From contig NZ_CP097843.1 of NCBI RefSeq assembly GCF_023611505.1, forward strand, positions 992,001-1,056,000: a stretch of DNA of 64,000 nt. Direction: 5' to 3'. Each line of letters starts with the position of its first letter. Position 1 is the stretch's first letter. Position numbers and translations under genes: made by a program. The stretch is from Streptococcus oralis. GTDB taxonomy: Bacteria; Bacillota; Bacilli; Lactobacillales; Streptococcaceae. Positions 36,975 to 46,604 of the stretch are shown here, one piece after another. Under the pieces are notes generated by a model, which was not told where the DNA came from, made no database searches, and saw nothing but the letters and a program-made list of their open reading frames with translations.

Positions 36975-37721
36975 TTATTTATACCGACTATACTCATCTT
37001 TTTTATGTATTACCATATAGCAGGATATCAAAATGACGAAAATTTTAATCAGGTAGGTTTCGTATCGATCAGTATCTATGGTTAGCTGAGACAAGACGTT
37101 AATGATCGAATGTGTCATAACGCAAATCCAAAGATTCTTTGTTTTGATATAAAGAGCTGAGAGTATGAAAGAATTTGTCAGCAATCCAAATAAAAACGGT
37201 AGAGTTTGCAGTGTTGCTAGGGAACCATCTATGTAAAAGAACAACAGATGCCAAATCGCCCAGCTGAAAAAGGTTAGGATTGTTGAGTGAAAATACGGTA
37301 GCTTCTCTTGTAAAATTGGTTGAAAGACATATCGCCATCCAATCTCTTCTATACCACCAAAGACAATAAATTTGAAGAACATCAAAAATGGGAGATACCA
37401 GCTAAATTCTATTATTTTCCCACCAAACATTAGAAAAGAAAAATCAAGGACAATAAGGAAGAAAGATAATAAATAGTATTTATAACTGGTATGAATGTTA
37501 AAAAAATCTTTTACGATCTTCTTAAAATGAATATGAAAATAGTGATTTGCAACAATTATTCCCCAAAGAGCTGAAGAAATCCCACCAACAATGATTCCTA
37601 AAACAGTTAACAGATTGGACTGAATAGAGAAATGATTCAAGAGAAAGAAAAGGAGACAAACTGATACTAACTGGCTAAATGTGCCTAGCAAATATACCGC
37701 AATTGCCTTATTTCTTTTCAT
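36975..37721 (-). CDS. CPBP-family intramembrane glutamic protease
   Basis: A 248-residue membrane protein with about seven to eight helices. The Abi/CPBP motifs are visible: EEIGWRYVF (paired glutamates, motif 1), WAIWHLLFF (motif 2) and HSIINVL (motif 3). In lactic acid bacteria such proteins process peptides or give immunity to bacteriocins; which applies is unknown. ATG 37721 is preferred to a TTG at 37736 because AAAGGAT lies at the right distance. It sits at the edge of the toxin-immunity island. Confidence 0.85.
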   Translation of the reverse strand: MKRNKAIAVYLLGTFSQLVSVCLLFFLLNHFSIQSNLLTVLGIIVGGISSALWGIIVANHYFHIHFKKIVKDFFNIHTSYKYYLLSFFLIVLDFSFLMFGGKIIEFSWYLPFLMFFKFIVFGGIEEIGWRYVFQPILQEKLPYFHSTILTFFSWAIWHLLFFYIDGSLATLQTLPFLFGLLTNSFILSALYIKTKNLWICVMTHSIINVLSQLTIDTDRYETYLIKIFVILISCYMVIHKKDEYSRYK

Positions 37722-37772
37722 AGAGAATCCTTTCAAATTTATTTTACGTAAAATAAATTATGTAAATAAAAC

Positions 37773-39323
37773 TTACAACAACAAATCTTTGACTTTTCCA
37801 ATTTCACTTTTTGGAATCACTAGGTGAATCATATCACCCAGATACATTCTAGTTGAGCCGTGAACTGTTTGGCTCTTACCATTATGGACTTGGGTGGTGA
37901 TGAGTACGTTATGTGGCAAGTTGAGTTCGTGAACCTGTTTTCCAGCGATTTTATCTGATACAGGGATTTCAATTAGGGTAACTTCTCCTTCGTCTGTTGC
38001 TTCTTCTGGTAGCATTTTTTCTAGCATAGCCTCATAGACTGGAGCCCCCTTGAGTAGATCCATGATGATGTAGGCAACCAAGGTCACTAAGCCAAGTGGC
38101 ATGAGGTTGCGAATATCTCCAACCATCTCGGTTACGAGTATCATAGCAGTTAAGGGAGCCTTGGAAATTGCTCCAAAGTAGCCACTCATTCCTAAAATGA
38201 CAAATATAGGGAATTGTTGCTGACTGACAAGCCCAAGGTTGACACAAATGACACCAACTAGGGCACCAAGTAAGGAACCGAGAGCCAGAATGGGAAGGAA
38301 AATTCCTCCTGGGAGACCACTTCCATAACTAATCATGCTCCAAACAAAGCGAATCAAAAAGTAAGCTAATAGAATTTGGAAACTAAAATTTTGCTCAGTC
38401 AAGGAAAGAACGACCTGATTTCCACCACCGAGAATTTGTGGCAAGAAAATCCCGACTGGTATGATAAGGATAAAGGCTAGGATTGGATAATAAGCTCTAT
38501 CTAAATGGATTGTTTGGCCAACCCAATCATAAACTCGACCAACATTGAGTACAGCCTTCTCATAGAGAAAACCAGAAAGCCCGAGAAAAACTCCCATGAG
38601 GAGGTATATCCAATACTGGTCTAGGGTCATGAGAGGGATGTTATCTGGCATATCCAGTACGGGGGTTAGGCCAAATATGAGCAGAGAAATAAAGTTTGCT
38701 ACGAGACTAGCTGCTAAAGTTGAGACCCAAAAAAAGCGTGAAAAATGGTGGTAAACTTCTTCTATAACAAAGAGAAGACCTGCGATTGGTGCATTAAAGG
38801 CAGCTGCTAATCCTGCTGCAGCACCACTGGCAATCAAGGAGCGTTCCTCTACTGGACTGGATTTGAGCCACTTGGCAATACCTTTACCACCAACTGCTCC
38901 AAGCTGAATACTTGGCCCTTCTCTACCTAGCATAAGGCCACTGGCAATAGCAAGAATCCCTAAAATATATTTTTTCCAGAGGACACTCCACCAGTTAAGA
39001 GTCATGAGTCCTTTTAATTCGGCTTCAACTTGAGGAATTCCTGAACCCTTGATATCTTTTTCCGATCGAGTCAATTTCGCACTGAGCCAGCTAACAATTA
39101 GATAAAATAGACCAATGATAAAAAGATCGCGCACTAGGTGCGCTTGATCTTGATAGAGTCCTTGTATCAGGTGGAAACCCTTTTCAATTAAGAAACGAAA
39201 GGATCCTACAATGAGCCCGACGGCGAGACCAACAATGATTCCTCGTCCAACTTGGGATAATATAGTACTTGACGCAAAGGCAAATTCTTTCTTGGAACTG
39301 AGTGTTTCTGACTGTTCCTCCAT
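37773..39323 (-). CDS. ClC-family chloride channel/transporter with TrkA-C domain
   Basis: A 516-residue membrane protein. The ClC selectivity-filter motifs are present: GSGIPQVEAEL, GREGPSIQLG and GSGLPGGIFLPIL. The C-terminal ~75 residues form a TrkA-C (RCK-C) regulatory domain (EIPVSDKIAGKQV ... MIHLVIPKSEIGKV). It probably exchanges Cl- (or F-) for H+. It is followed on the - strand by the CPBP gene and preceded by rnhB 12 bases upstream, so it may be the last gene of rbgA-rnhB-clc. Confidence 0.92.
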   Translation of the reverse strand: MEEQSETLSSKKEFAFASSTILSQVGRGIIVGLAVGLIVGSFRFLIEKGFHLIQGLYQDQAHLVRDLFIIGLFYLIVSWLSAKLTRSEKDIKGSGIPQVEAELKGLMTLNWWSVLWKKYILGILAIASGLMLGREGPSIQLGAVGGKGIAKWLKSSPVEERSLIASGAAAGLAAAFNAPIAGLLFVIEEVYHHFSRFFWVSTLAASLVANFISLLIFGLTPVLDMPDNIPLMTLDQYWIYLLMGVFLGLSGFLYEKAVLNVGRVYDWVGQTIHLDRAYYPILAFILIIPVGIFLPQILGGGNQVVLSLTEQNFSFQILLAYFLIRFVWSMISYGSGLPGGIFLPILALGSLLGALVGVICVNLGLVSQQQFPIFVILGMSGYFGAISKAPLTAMILVTEMVGDIRNLMPLGLVTLVAYIIMDLLKGAPVYEAMLEKMLPEEATDEGEVTLIEIPVSDKIAGKQVHELNLPHNVLITTQVHNGKSQTVHGSTRMYLGDMIHLVIPKSEIGKVKDLLL

Positions 39324-39335
39324 AATTATTTCCTC

Positions 39336-40115
39336 TTACTTATCTTTCTTAGTTGAAACCAGTGTTTTGACTGGTTCAAAACTGATTCGGTGAATTTGGG
39401 TGACACCTAGTTTTTCCAATCCTTCTAGATGTTTAGCTGTTCCATATCCTGCATTAGCCGTGAAATCATAGCCAGGATATTGCTGATCAAATTCCTTCAT
39501 CAATTCATCTCGTGTCACCTTGGCCACTATAGATGCAGCTGCAATAGAGAGAGAGTTTGCATCTCCTTTGATGATAGATGTTTGTGAAATGGGTAAATCC
39601 AGTTTCATGGCATCTATCAAGAGATGCTCAGGTTGCGGACGGAGCTGGGAGATTGCTTCCTTCATGGCTAGTTTGGTTGCTTCGTAGATATTGACTTGGT
39701 CGATGACTTGATTATCCATGATACCAATGCCGATTGACAAAGCTTGGTTCTGAACGACTTGGAAAATCTCCAGATGTTTCTTTTTAGGAATTTTTTTGCT
39801 GTCGTTGAGACCTTTAATCTTGCAATTTTTAGGTAAAATAACGGCTGCAGCGACTACAGGACCAGCCAGAGGGCCACGGCCAACCTCGTCAACACCTGCT
39901 ATCAAGGTCAATCCTTGCTTGTAAAGTTCTTTTTCGTAGGAAAGCATGGATTCCAAACGAAGCTCCTCATCCAATTCAGCTTGAATGGCTTTTTTACGCT
40001 TGCTGATTTCCTTTTGAACTCCAGAGCGATTGTCCTTTTCAAGTTTTAAAAAAATAGGGCTATCTAAGTCCTTGACTGTTGCAAGGAGTTCTTTGATTTC
40101 TTTAATCGTCGCCAT
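39336..40115 (-). CDS. rnhB: Ribonuclease HII
   Basis: Cleaves RNA in RNA:DNA hybrids and misincorporated ribonucleotides. The 259-residue protein has the catalytic [15 protein letters not shown] motif (first acidic pair), [11 protein letters not shown], the [11 protein letters not shown] aspartate, and the [11 protein letters not shown] region; an N-terminal ~70-residue extension is normal in Bacillota. Its start overlaps rbgA by 14 bases, so the two are translationally coupled. Confidence 0.97.
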   Translation of the reverse strand: MATIKEIKELLATVKDLDSPIFLKLEKDNRSGVQKEISKRKKAIQAELDEELRLESMLSYEKELYKQGLTLIAGVDEVGRGPLAGPVVAAAVILPKNCKIKGLNDSKKIPKKKHLEIFQVVQNQALSIGIGIMDNQVIDQVNIYEATKLAMKEAISQLRPQPEHLLIDAMKLDLPISQTSIIKGDANSLSIAAASIVAKVTRDELMKEFDQQYPGYDFTANAGYGTAKHLEGLEKLGVTQIHRISFEPVKTLVSTKKDK

Positions 40116-40953
40116 CTAGGTCTTCCAATGTATCTAAGGTATAGTTACCGAGTTTTCCATCACGAACTTCCTTCACGAAAAGACTGTAAAAACGGTCGTA
40201 GTCGTCACGGAAACCGAGGGCACGGGTCATATCCATGATGATAACAGGTGCTTCTTCTTCAATTTTCATTTGTTTGAAACGTTCAGCTAGCTTATCTGGA
40301 TAATGTTTTTTGAAATAATTGAGACCAAAAATGGTCACTTCATCCATAGGAAGCAACTGGTCTTTAATTGCTCCTGTTAGGGCTAGTTTCAGTGCGACGG
40401 TATCATCTTCAAACTTAGGCCAAAGAATCCCTGGTGTGTCTAAGATTTCAAGGTCTTTATTGGTTTTGAGCCATTGTTGCCCCTTGGTAACACCTGGTTT
40501 ATTGCCGACCACTGCAATCTTTTTCCCAGCCAAACGGTTCATGAGAGTTGACTTACCAGCATTTGGAATTCCAATAATCATGGTACGCAAGGTTTCGATT
40601 TTGATACCGCGTTCTTTCTGGCGTGCAATCTTATCAGCCATGAGCTTTTTAGCAGCATCGGTCACAACTTTTACAGTAACTTGCTCTTTGGAGTTGATAG
40701 CCAGAGTTTGAATTCCTTGTGATTCAAAATACTGACGCCATTCTTTGGTCATTGCTGGATCTGCTAAGTCCGCTTTATTTAAAATCAAGAGCTTCGGTTT
40801 ATCACCCACAATCTTGTTTAACATAGGATTTTGACTAGATGAAGGTAGCCGAGCATCCACCAAAATCGTCACAAAATCAACAAATTTTAGATTCTCCTGA
40901 ACTTGTCGCCGAGCCTTAGACATGTGGCCCGGGAACCATTGAATTGTAGCCAT
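40102..40953 (-). CDS. rbgA: Ribosome biogenesis GTPase RbgA (YlqF)
   Basis: A GTPase needed for late 50S subunit assembly. The 283-residue protein has the circularly permuted order of GTPase motifs: G4 LNKADL first, then G1 [10 protein letters not shown], then G3 DTPGI. The N-terminus [14 protein letters not shown] is diagnostic. ATG 40953 follows AAAGGGAAA; a longer in-frame start at 41007 would add a non-conserved basic extension. Its promoter (-10 TAGAAT at 41010-41015, - strand) is just upstream. It overlaps rnhB. Confidence 0.96.
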   Translation of the reverse strand: MATIQWFPGHMSKARRQVQENLKFVDFVTILVDARLPSSSQNPMLNKIVGDKPKLLILNKADLADPAMTKEWRQYFESQGIQTLAINSKEQVTVKVVTDAAKKLMADKIARQKERGIKIETLRTMIIGIPNAGKSTLMNRLAGKKIAVVGNKPGVTKGQQWLKTNKDLEILDTPGILWPKFEDDTVALKLALTGAIKDQLLPMDEVTIFGLNYFKKHYPDKLAERFKQMKIEEEAPVIIMDMTRALGFRDDYDRFYSLFVKEVRDGKLGNYTLDTLEDLDGDD

Positions 40954-41106
40954 AAATTTCCCTTTCCGACTAAAAAAACGTAGTAAAAACGTTTTCTCTC
41001 TTACCATCTATTCTATCATAAATTAGGAACTTTTGCACAGGCTTTGACCACAACAAATGATAAATAGTAATCGTCCGAAATATCCTTGATACCAGCAACA
41101 ATTGAC

Positions 41107-41145
41107 TTGACTTTTTTTACTGGAGAGTATATACTTAGTGTATAC
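41107..41145 (+). promoter_or_regulatory. mazEF promoter with palindromic operator
   Basis: TTGACT (41107-41112), 17-base spacer, TATACT (41130-41135). The inverted repeat GTATA-N9-TATAC (41127-41145) covers the -10 box, where the antitoxin would be expected to bind. Confidence 0.75.
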
Positions 41146-41165
41146 AAATTCATGGAGGTAGAGCG

Positions 41166-41381
41166 ATGAATACAGTAAAGACTCGGAAGGTGGGGAATTC
41201 TCTCACTGTGACCATTCCTAAAAATTTGGGGATGACAGAAGGACAAGAAATGGTCGTCTACAAGGGGATAGATGGAGTCATTGTCTTAGCTCCAAAACTA
41301 AAAGATCCTTTTGATGGAATTACTGATTTGAGAATGACAAACGATTTTGAAGAGGTAAGGTCACTTGATAGCGAAATCTGA
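41166..41381 (+). CDS. mazE: MazE-type antitoxin (AbrB/SpoVT fold)
   Basis: A 71-residue protein whose N-terminus (TRKVGNSLTVTIPKNLG) is the swapped-hairpin AbrB/MazE DNA-binding domain. The acidic C-terminus (DLRMTNDFEEVRSLDSE) is the part that would neutralise the toxin. It has its own strong promoter with a palindrome over the -10 and the SD GGAGG. It overlaps the toxin gene by 17 bases. Confidence 0.88.
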   Translation: MNTVKTRKVGNSLTVTIPKNLGMTEGQEMVVYKGIDGVIVLAPKLKDPFDGITDLRMTNDFEEVRSLDSEI

Positions 41382-41721
41382 GTATATTCCTGAAAAGCAG
41401 GATATCATTTGGCTGGACTTTGATCCATCAGTCGGTCGAGAAATCCAGAAACGGCGACCTGCCTTGGTCGTTTCTAGGAGAGAATATGCCTTGCAAACTG
41501 GTTTTGTGGCTGTCTGTCCTATCACTCACGGTCAACAACGATTGGCAGAAAAAGGCTTGCTCGTTCCTGTCTCGTCGGATAAGGTAGATGGCGCTGTCAA
41601 TCCATTTCAACTTTATACCTTTGATTTTCGGATGCGTAATGCTCAAAAAATAACAAGAATGGACACACAATGTTTTCAAAAAGTCGTCCAACTTTACCAG
41701 TACATCTTCGGAGATACTTAA
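41365..41721 (+). CDS. mazF: MazF/PemK-type endoribonuclease toxin
   Basis: A 118-residue SH3-like barrel toxin that cuts mRNA at specific short sequences. The family pattern is clear: DIIWLDFDPSVGREIQKRRPALVVS, then CPITHG, and VSSDKVDGAVNPFQL near residues 70-85 (motifs named by parts). The start is TTG at 41365, preceded by GAGGTAAGG, inside the antitoxin's last codons, giving coupling and lower toxin yield. The gene pair runs against the surrounding - strand genes, marking it as a likely insertion. Confidence 0.9.
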   Translation: MIAKSEYIPEKQDIIWLDFDPSVGREIQKRRPALVVSRREYALQTGFVAVCPITHGQQRLAEKGLLVPVSSDKVDGAVNPFQLYTFDFRMRNAQKITRMDTQCFQKVVQLYQYIFGDT

Positions 41722-41756
41722 ATCCTACCATGCATAGACAAGGTAGGATTTTTTCT
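41721..41756 (+). terminator. Terminator after mazF
   Basis: AATCCTACC/GGTAGGATT stem with a 12-base loop followed by TTTTT. Confidence 0.88.
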
Positions 41757-42933
41757 ATATGAGCAATCTATCTAAAAACAGGTGAAGGCAATTTGTCAAA
41801 ATCCCTCTAATCCAGCTTTCTTGTGCTGATGATAGATCCTCTGCTTGAAGGCATTCTTTTAGAAAATCGCGGACTTGTTCTGGAGCAATCTCAAACTCAA
41901 AGGCCTTCATCTTGTAGAAAAAGTCAATGAGATGCTCAGATAAGTAACCATCTGAAAAGGGTACTTCTCCACTTTTTCGATACTCTAGTAAGAGTCGAGA
42001 AAATCTGGCTTTTTCATCAGGCAAATCACGAAAATAGGAATTAAGAAGCCAAGTCTGTTTCTGCTTTCGTTCAATAGGATCTTGATTTGCAATACGCTGA
42101 TCCTTTTCCAGCTCCTTTTGGTTTTGTTTAGCCTTGATAGCCCGTTCGTCTCTATTTTTACCAAAGAGGATTTTCTCCCATTTTCGTTCTTCTTGGGTCA
42201 AGGTTTCTGTAAAGCCAAAGTAATCTTGATAAGCGCGTTCTGCAGGTCCCATGGCAAGAATGAGGTTGTCAGCGTATTGCTTGGCGATTTTATCTCTTTT
42301 CTTGCGTTCTTTCTCTGCTTGAATCCGTAAATGCTGCTCGTAGTCGATTTTCTCCTTGCCTAATTTGACAAGGTAGAGTTGGTCATCGGACTTACCAAGT
42401 AGAAAAGGTTTGATACACTTTTCCAGCACTTCTTCCATACGGGCCTTCTTCTTTGGCTCTGCCTTGGTCCAACTTCCTCCTTGAAAGACTTCTAGGAAGA
42501 GCCGATAATCTTTCTCAGGCGAGAATTGATTGCCACGATTGGCTTTGAAAACACCTTTCTCCCAAAACCATTTTAGAAGTCGTTCGTCAAAGTCGCTTTT
42601 ATTAACCTTGATTTTTTCCTTTTTCTTGACTTTTCCAGTCAGATTTTCAAGCTTTCTGAGAAGTTTTTCTTCCTCTTCTAGTTTCTGGTCGAGGCTAATA
42701 CGATGAAAATGCCGAACACAGTCACTGCCGATAGGAAAGAGACGTTGTCCTGTGACATTGTTAAAGAGTTCGTAAGCGTATTTAATAGTATTTCCGCAGA
42801 TACAATTACTGCGCCCAATACCATTAAAAATCAAGGAAACTTCATTCCATTCCTTGGTAGCTTGATCCCAAGTATCAGCTTTTGAAGCCTGTAACACTGC
42901 ATCATGCAGGGATTTTCTAACTGGAAGTGGCAT
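41755..42933 (-). CDS. Conserved protein of unknown function with Cys/His cluster, downstream of rexA
   Basis: A 392-residue soluble protein I cannot name. Near the N-terminus a small putative metal-binding cluster reads SNCICGNTIKYAY ... GSDCVRHFHR (about residues 43-80). The middle is a very basic, Lys/Glu-rich helical region (RIQAEKERKKRDKIAKQY) and the C-terminus is helical. It follows rexA by 17 bases on the same strand and may be co-transcribed with rexBA, which would suggest a nucleic-acid role; that is only inference. Confidence 0.65.
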   Translation of the reverse strand: MPLPVRKSLHDAVLQASKADTWDQATKEWNEVSLIFNGIGRSNCICGNTIKYAYELFNNVTGQRLFPIGSDCVRHFHRISLDQKLEEEEKLLRKLENLTGKVKKKEKIKVNKSDFDERLLKWFWEKGVFKANRGNQFSPEKDYRLFLEVFQGGSWTKAEPKKKARMEEVLEKCIKPFLLGKSDDQLYLVKLGKEKIDYEQHLRIQAEKERKKRDKIAKQYADNLILAMGPAERAYQDYFGFTETLTQEERKWEKILFGKNRDERAIKAKQNQKELEKDQRIANQDPIERKQKQTWLLNSYFRDLPDEKARFSRLLLEYRKSGEVPFSDGYLSEHLIDFFYKMKAFEFEIAPEQVRDFLKECLQAEDLSSAQESWIRGILTNCLHLFLDRLLI

Positions 42934-42950
42934 GAGGTCTCCTTTCTAGA

Positions 42951-45900
42951 TTATACTTTTACAACTTGAACCTCGTCTTTACCGAGTAAAATCAAGTATT
43001 TTTCTATGTTTTGAATCGAATAGGCTCGTGATAAGGCTTCTCCATATAGAGCTAACTGACTACGATAGCGGTCTATGAGTTGACTTGGTTCATCGTAACG
43101 GTCTGTCTTATAGTCAAAGAGGACAATTCGGTCTTGATAGAGTAAATACCCATCTAGAATTCCACGAACCACAAAGTTCTCTTGGCTCTTTTCATCTCGT
43201 TTGAGCATGGAAAAAGGTTGCTCACGATAGATATAGTCAGTATTAGCGAGAATTTCCTGACCAAGTGCTGTATCAAAGAAAGCTAGGATTTTAGAAAGAT
43301 TAATCTTGTTTCTGACAGCTTGACTAGTTTGAACTTGTTGCAGAGTTTCTTCCAGAGTGGCAAGTGTTGGTTGCTGACTGAGGTCAATTCTCTGCATCAG
43401 TTCATGGGTGGCACTACCAATCTCAGATCCAGTGACTTTTTCTTTAGTTGAAAAATCTGGCAAATCAAAGCTGATTTTCTTCTCAGTTGATTGAGTTTGG
43501 TTAGCAATTTGAACACCCTCCATATCCATAACGGGTTCGTAGAATTTCTTGATTTGACTTGGAGTTTGAACACTTGGTAATTCAATGGCTGCGCGGTGAA
43601 GAGTATTATAAACTTCCACCTCTTTCAGCATTTCAAGGGCTTCTTTAATCGTTTCAGACTGGCGGTTGTCAGCTTGAGAGCTATCTTGTAGAGGACTCTT
43701 GTTTTCCAACTCTCCGATAGCTTCTCTGGTCAGCTGATCTTCACCAACAAAACGATAGCTAAAGTTGAGATTGTCCTTGGCAAATACTTTAGTAATAGCC
43801 CAGATCCAATCTTGGAAATTTCTTGCTTGCAGTCTGGTATTGCTATCTAATTTTCCGTTATTTGCTGCTGGGTATTCCTTGGCTTCCAGCTTTTCACGAG
43901 AACCCTTACCGACAAGATAAAGCTTTCTCTCAGCTCTCGTCATGGCAACATACAGCAGACGCATCTGCTCTGAATAACTAGCCAATTGCAGTTCTTTCTC
44001 ATTCTGGATATAAGTTAGACTAGGAATGGAGAGTTTGATGGTTTTAGGATAGTGTGCTTCCACTGCTCCTGTTTCCACCTTAGAAATGTATTTGACACCA
44101 AGCCCATTTTGACGGCTGAGAATGACGTCTGACATCGAGTCTTGCTTGTTGAAGTCCTGATCCATGTTGAGGATAAAGACATAAGGAAATTCCAGCCCTT
44201 TGCTCTTGTGAATAGTCATGAGTTCCACGGCATCTTTTGGCGGTGCGACAGCCACGCTTGCAAGGTCATGCTGGGCTTCTAGGACTTGGTCAATCATACG
44301 TATAAAACGCGACAAGCCCTTGAAATTACTCTTTTCAAACTGGTCTGCTCTCAAAGCTAAAGCATAGAGATTGGCTTGTCTAGCAGGACCGTTAGGCAAG
44401 GCTCCAACATAATCATAATAAAAACGGTCGTTATAAATCTTCCAAATCAAATCATAAAGGGAGTGAGTTTTGGCATACAAGCGCCAAGAATCCAAAATAT
44501 CCATGAACTGATTTAATTTTTCCGCTAAAGCTGTGTGAATTAAGTCCTTCAGTTCAGTTTCCTGTTTTTGAGCATGAAGCAGTTTCTCATATAGATTTTC
44601 TTGGACTTTATCTTCTACTTTCTGAAGAGACAAGCGTGCCAACTCGTCCTCATCAAAGCTAAACATTGGGGACTTCATAAGGGCAACCAAGGCATAGTCT
44701 TGCAGGGGATTGTGGATGACACGAAGGGTGTCTAACATGACTTGCACTTCTAGGGATTGAAGGTAGTTGTTTTGTTCGCCGTCGGTTTTAACAGGAATCC
44801 CGTACTCAGACAGGGCGAGGAGAATCTGGTCATTTCGACTGCGGCTAGAGGTCAAAAGGGCAATTTCCTTAAAGACTACACCTTTCTCTCGATGGAGCTT
44901 CAAGATTTCCTTGATAACTAGGCGCATTTCTCCTGTGAGTTTTGTTTCTGTTTGGCTCTCTTCCTCCTCTTGTCCGCTGTCGTCCTTATCGTAGAGGAGA
45001 AATTCTGCCTTGTTGTCTGGATTGGGAGTTAGTTTGGTATTGGCAAAAACAAGCTGGTGCATGCTATCATAGTTGATTTCGCCGACCTCTTGGTCCATAA
45101 GGCGTCCAAAAACATCATTGGTTGCTGACAACACTTCTAAACTGCTACGGAAATTCTCCTTGAGGAGAATCAACTTGCCTTCTTTAGGATTTTGTGCATA
45201 GCGTTGAAATTTTTCATTGAAAATCTGCGGGTCTGCCTGACGGAAACGGTAGATGGACTGCTTGATATCCCCCACCATAAAGCGATTGTGGCCATTAGAC
45301 AACAATTCCAGCATCCGTTCTTGAATGTGGTTGGTATCCTGATACTCATCGACCATGACTTCGTGGAATCGTTCCTGATAAGCCTTGCGGACTTGTGGGA
45401 AATTCTCTAAAATTTCAATGGTGTAATGGCTGATATCAGCAAACTCAAAGGCATTTTCCTGGCGTTTACGTTCACGATAAGCCTCCACAAAATCACTCAT
45501 AAATGTTTGGAAAGTTTTAGATAACTCCCAGGTGTCTCCATGATAACGTTCTTGATAGTCGAGAATTGTTATCTGGTCTGCTAGTTGTCCAAGTTTAGCA
45601 AACTGGGCCTTTCTTTCTTCGTTGTAGGCATCAGCCAGTGGTTTCAAATCGGCCTTACGACTAGAATTAGCTAGAGCTCTACCATTTTTTTCTTTCGAGA
45701 TGGCGACAACACGCGTAAGCACTGCTTGATAAGCCTGGCTATCGGACTCTTGATTTAAGGAACCAATTTCATCCAGAACCAACAGCACATTTTCTAAATA
45801 GGTAGCTTTTGGAAACTCCTTGGCATCGTTATCCAGATGATAACGGAGGAAACTTTCCAAATCCCATAGCGCCTGTTTGATTTGCTCAGTTAATTTGTCT

Positions 45901-46604
45901 TTTTCAATTACAAAGTCAGCTTCTTCAAACCCTTTGAGGAAAGAGTTACTCAACCATTTTTTGGGGCTACTGGTGGATTGGAGGAAATCATAGATTTTGT
46001 AGACTTGCTGGCGCAGACCTCGTTCATCCTTGCCACGTCCAGCAAAGTTCTTGACCAATCGACTAAAGCTCTCTTTATTTTCACCTTGGTAATGATCTTC
46101 AAAAACCTGATGAAAAACCTCATTTTTTAAGAGTAACTGTTCACTTTCATTTTGTAGAATACGGAAGTTCGGTGCGATATCAATCAGATAGCCATGTTTG
46201 CCGAGGAACTTTTGTGTGAAGGAGTCCATGGTTCCGATGGCCGCGTTTGGTAGTTCTGCCAACTGTCTTCCCAAGTGTTGTTTGAGATCAACATCATCGG
46301 TTTTTTGGATTTGCTGGCTGATTTTTTTCTCCAAGCGTTCTTTTAGTTCAGTGGCAGCCTTGACGGTAAAGGTCGAGATAAAGAGTTGAGAAATTTCGAC
46401 ACCACGGGCTAATTGGTCCAGAATGCGCTCTGCCATGACAAAGGTTTTCCCAGAACCAGCAGACGCTGAAACGAGGATATTTTGACCAGAAGTGTAGATG
46501 GCTTCGATTTGCTCGGCTGTTTTCTTCTGTTCCTTGCTCGAATTCGCTTCTGCTTCTTGCAATTTTTGAATCTCTTCCTCAGTTAAAAAGGAAATGGGCT
46601 TCAT
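42951..46604 (-). CDS. rexA: ATP-dependent helicase/nuclease subunit A (RexA/AddA)
   Basis: With RexB it forms the RecBCD-like enzyme that processes double-strand breaks to Chi sites. The 1217-residue protein has the UvrD-type helicase motifs: Walker [17 protein letters not shown], motif [10 protein letters not shown], motif IV/V region [15 protein letters not shown], motif [18 protein letters not shown]. It also has the C-terminal RecB-type nuclease motif [10 protein letters not shown]. Its ATG overlaps the rexB stop by 4 bases. Confidence 0.96.
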   Translation of the reverse strand: MKPISFLTEEEIQKLQEAEANSSKEQKKTAEQIEAIYTSGQNILVSASAGSGKTFVMAERILDQLARGVEISQLFISTFTVKAATELKERLEKKISQQIQKTDDVDLKQHLGRQLAELPNAAIGTMDSFTQKFLGKHGYLIDIAPNFRILQNESEQLLLKNEVFHQVFEDHYQGENKESFSRLVKNFAGRGKDERGLRQQVYKIYDFLQSTSSPKKWLSNSFLKGFEEADFVIEKDKLTEQIKQALWDLESFLRYHLDNDAKEFPKATYLENVLLVLDEIGSLNQESDSQAYQAVLTRVVAISKEKNGRALANSSRKADLKPLADAYNEERKAQFAKLGQLADQITILDYQERYHGDTWELSKTFQTFMSDFVEAYRERKRQENAFEFADISHYTIEILENFPQVRKAYQERFHEVMVDEYQDTNHIQERMLELLSNGHNRFMVGDIKQSIYRFRQADPQIFNEKFQRYAQNPKEGKLILLKENFRSSLEVLSATNDVFGRLMDQEVGEINYDSMHQLVFANTKLTPNPDNKAEFLLYDKDDSGQEEEESQTETKLTGEMRLVIKEILKLHREKGVVFKEIALLTSSRSRNDQILLALSEYGIPVKTDGEQNNYLQSLEVQVMLDTLRVIHNPLQDYALVALMKSPMFSFDEDELARLSLQKVEDKVQENLYEKLLHAQKQETELKDLIHTALAEKLNQFMDILDSWRLYAKTHSLYDLIWKIYNDRFYYDYVGALPNGPARQANLYALALRADQFEKSNFKGLSRFIRMIDQVLEAQHDLASVAVAPPKDAVELMTIHKSKGLEFPYVFILNMDQDFNKQDSMSDVILSRQNGLGVKYISKVETGAVEAHYPKTIKLSIPSLTYIQNEKELQLASYSEQMRLLYVAMTRAERKLYLVGKGSREKLEAKEYPAANNGKLDSNTRLQARNFQDWIWAITKVFAKDNLNFSYRFVGEDQLTREAIGELENKSPLQDSSQADNRQSETIKEALEMLKEVEVYNTLHRAAIELPSVQTPSQIKKFYEPVMDMEGVQIANQTQSTEKKISFDLPDFSTKEKVTGSEIGSATHELMQRIDLSQQPTLATLEETLQQVQTSQAVRNKINLSKILAFFDTALGQEILANTDYIYREQPFSMLKRDEKSQENFVVRGILDGYLLYQDRIVLFDYKTDRYDEPSQLIDRYRSQLALYGEALSRAYSIQNIEKYLILLGKDEVQVVKV

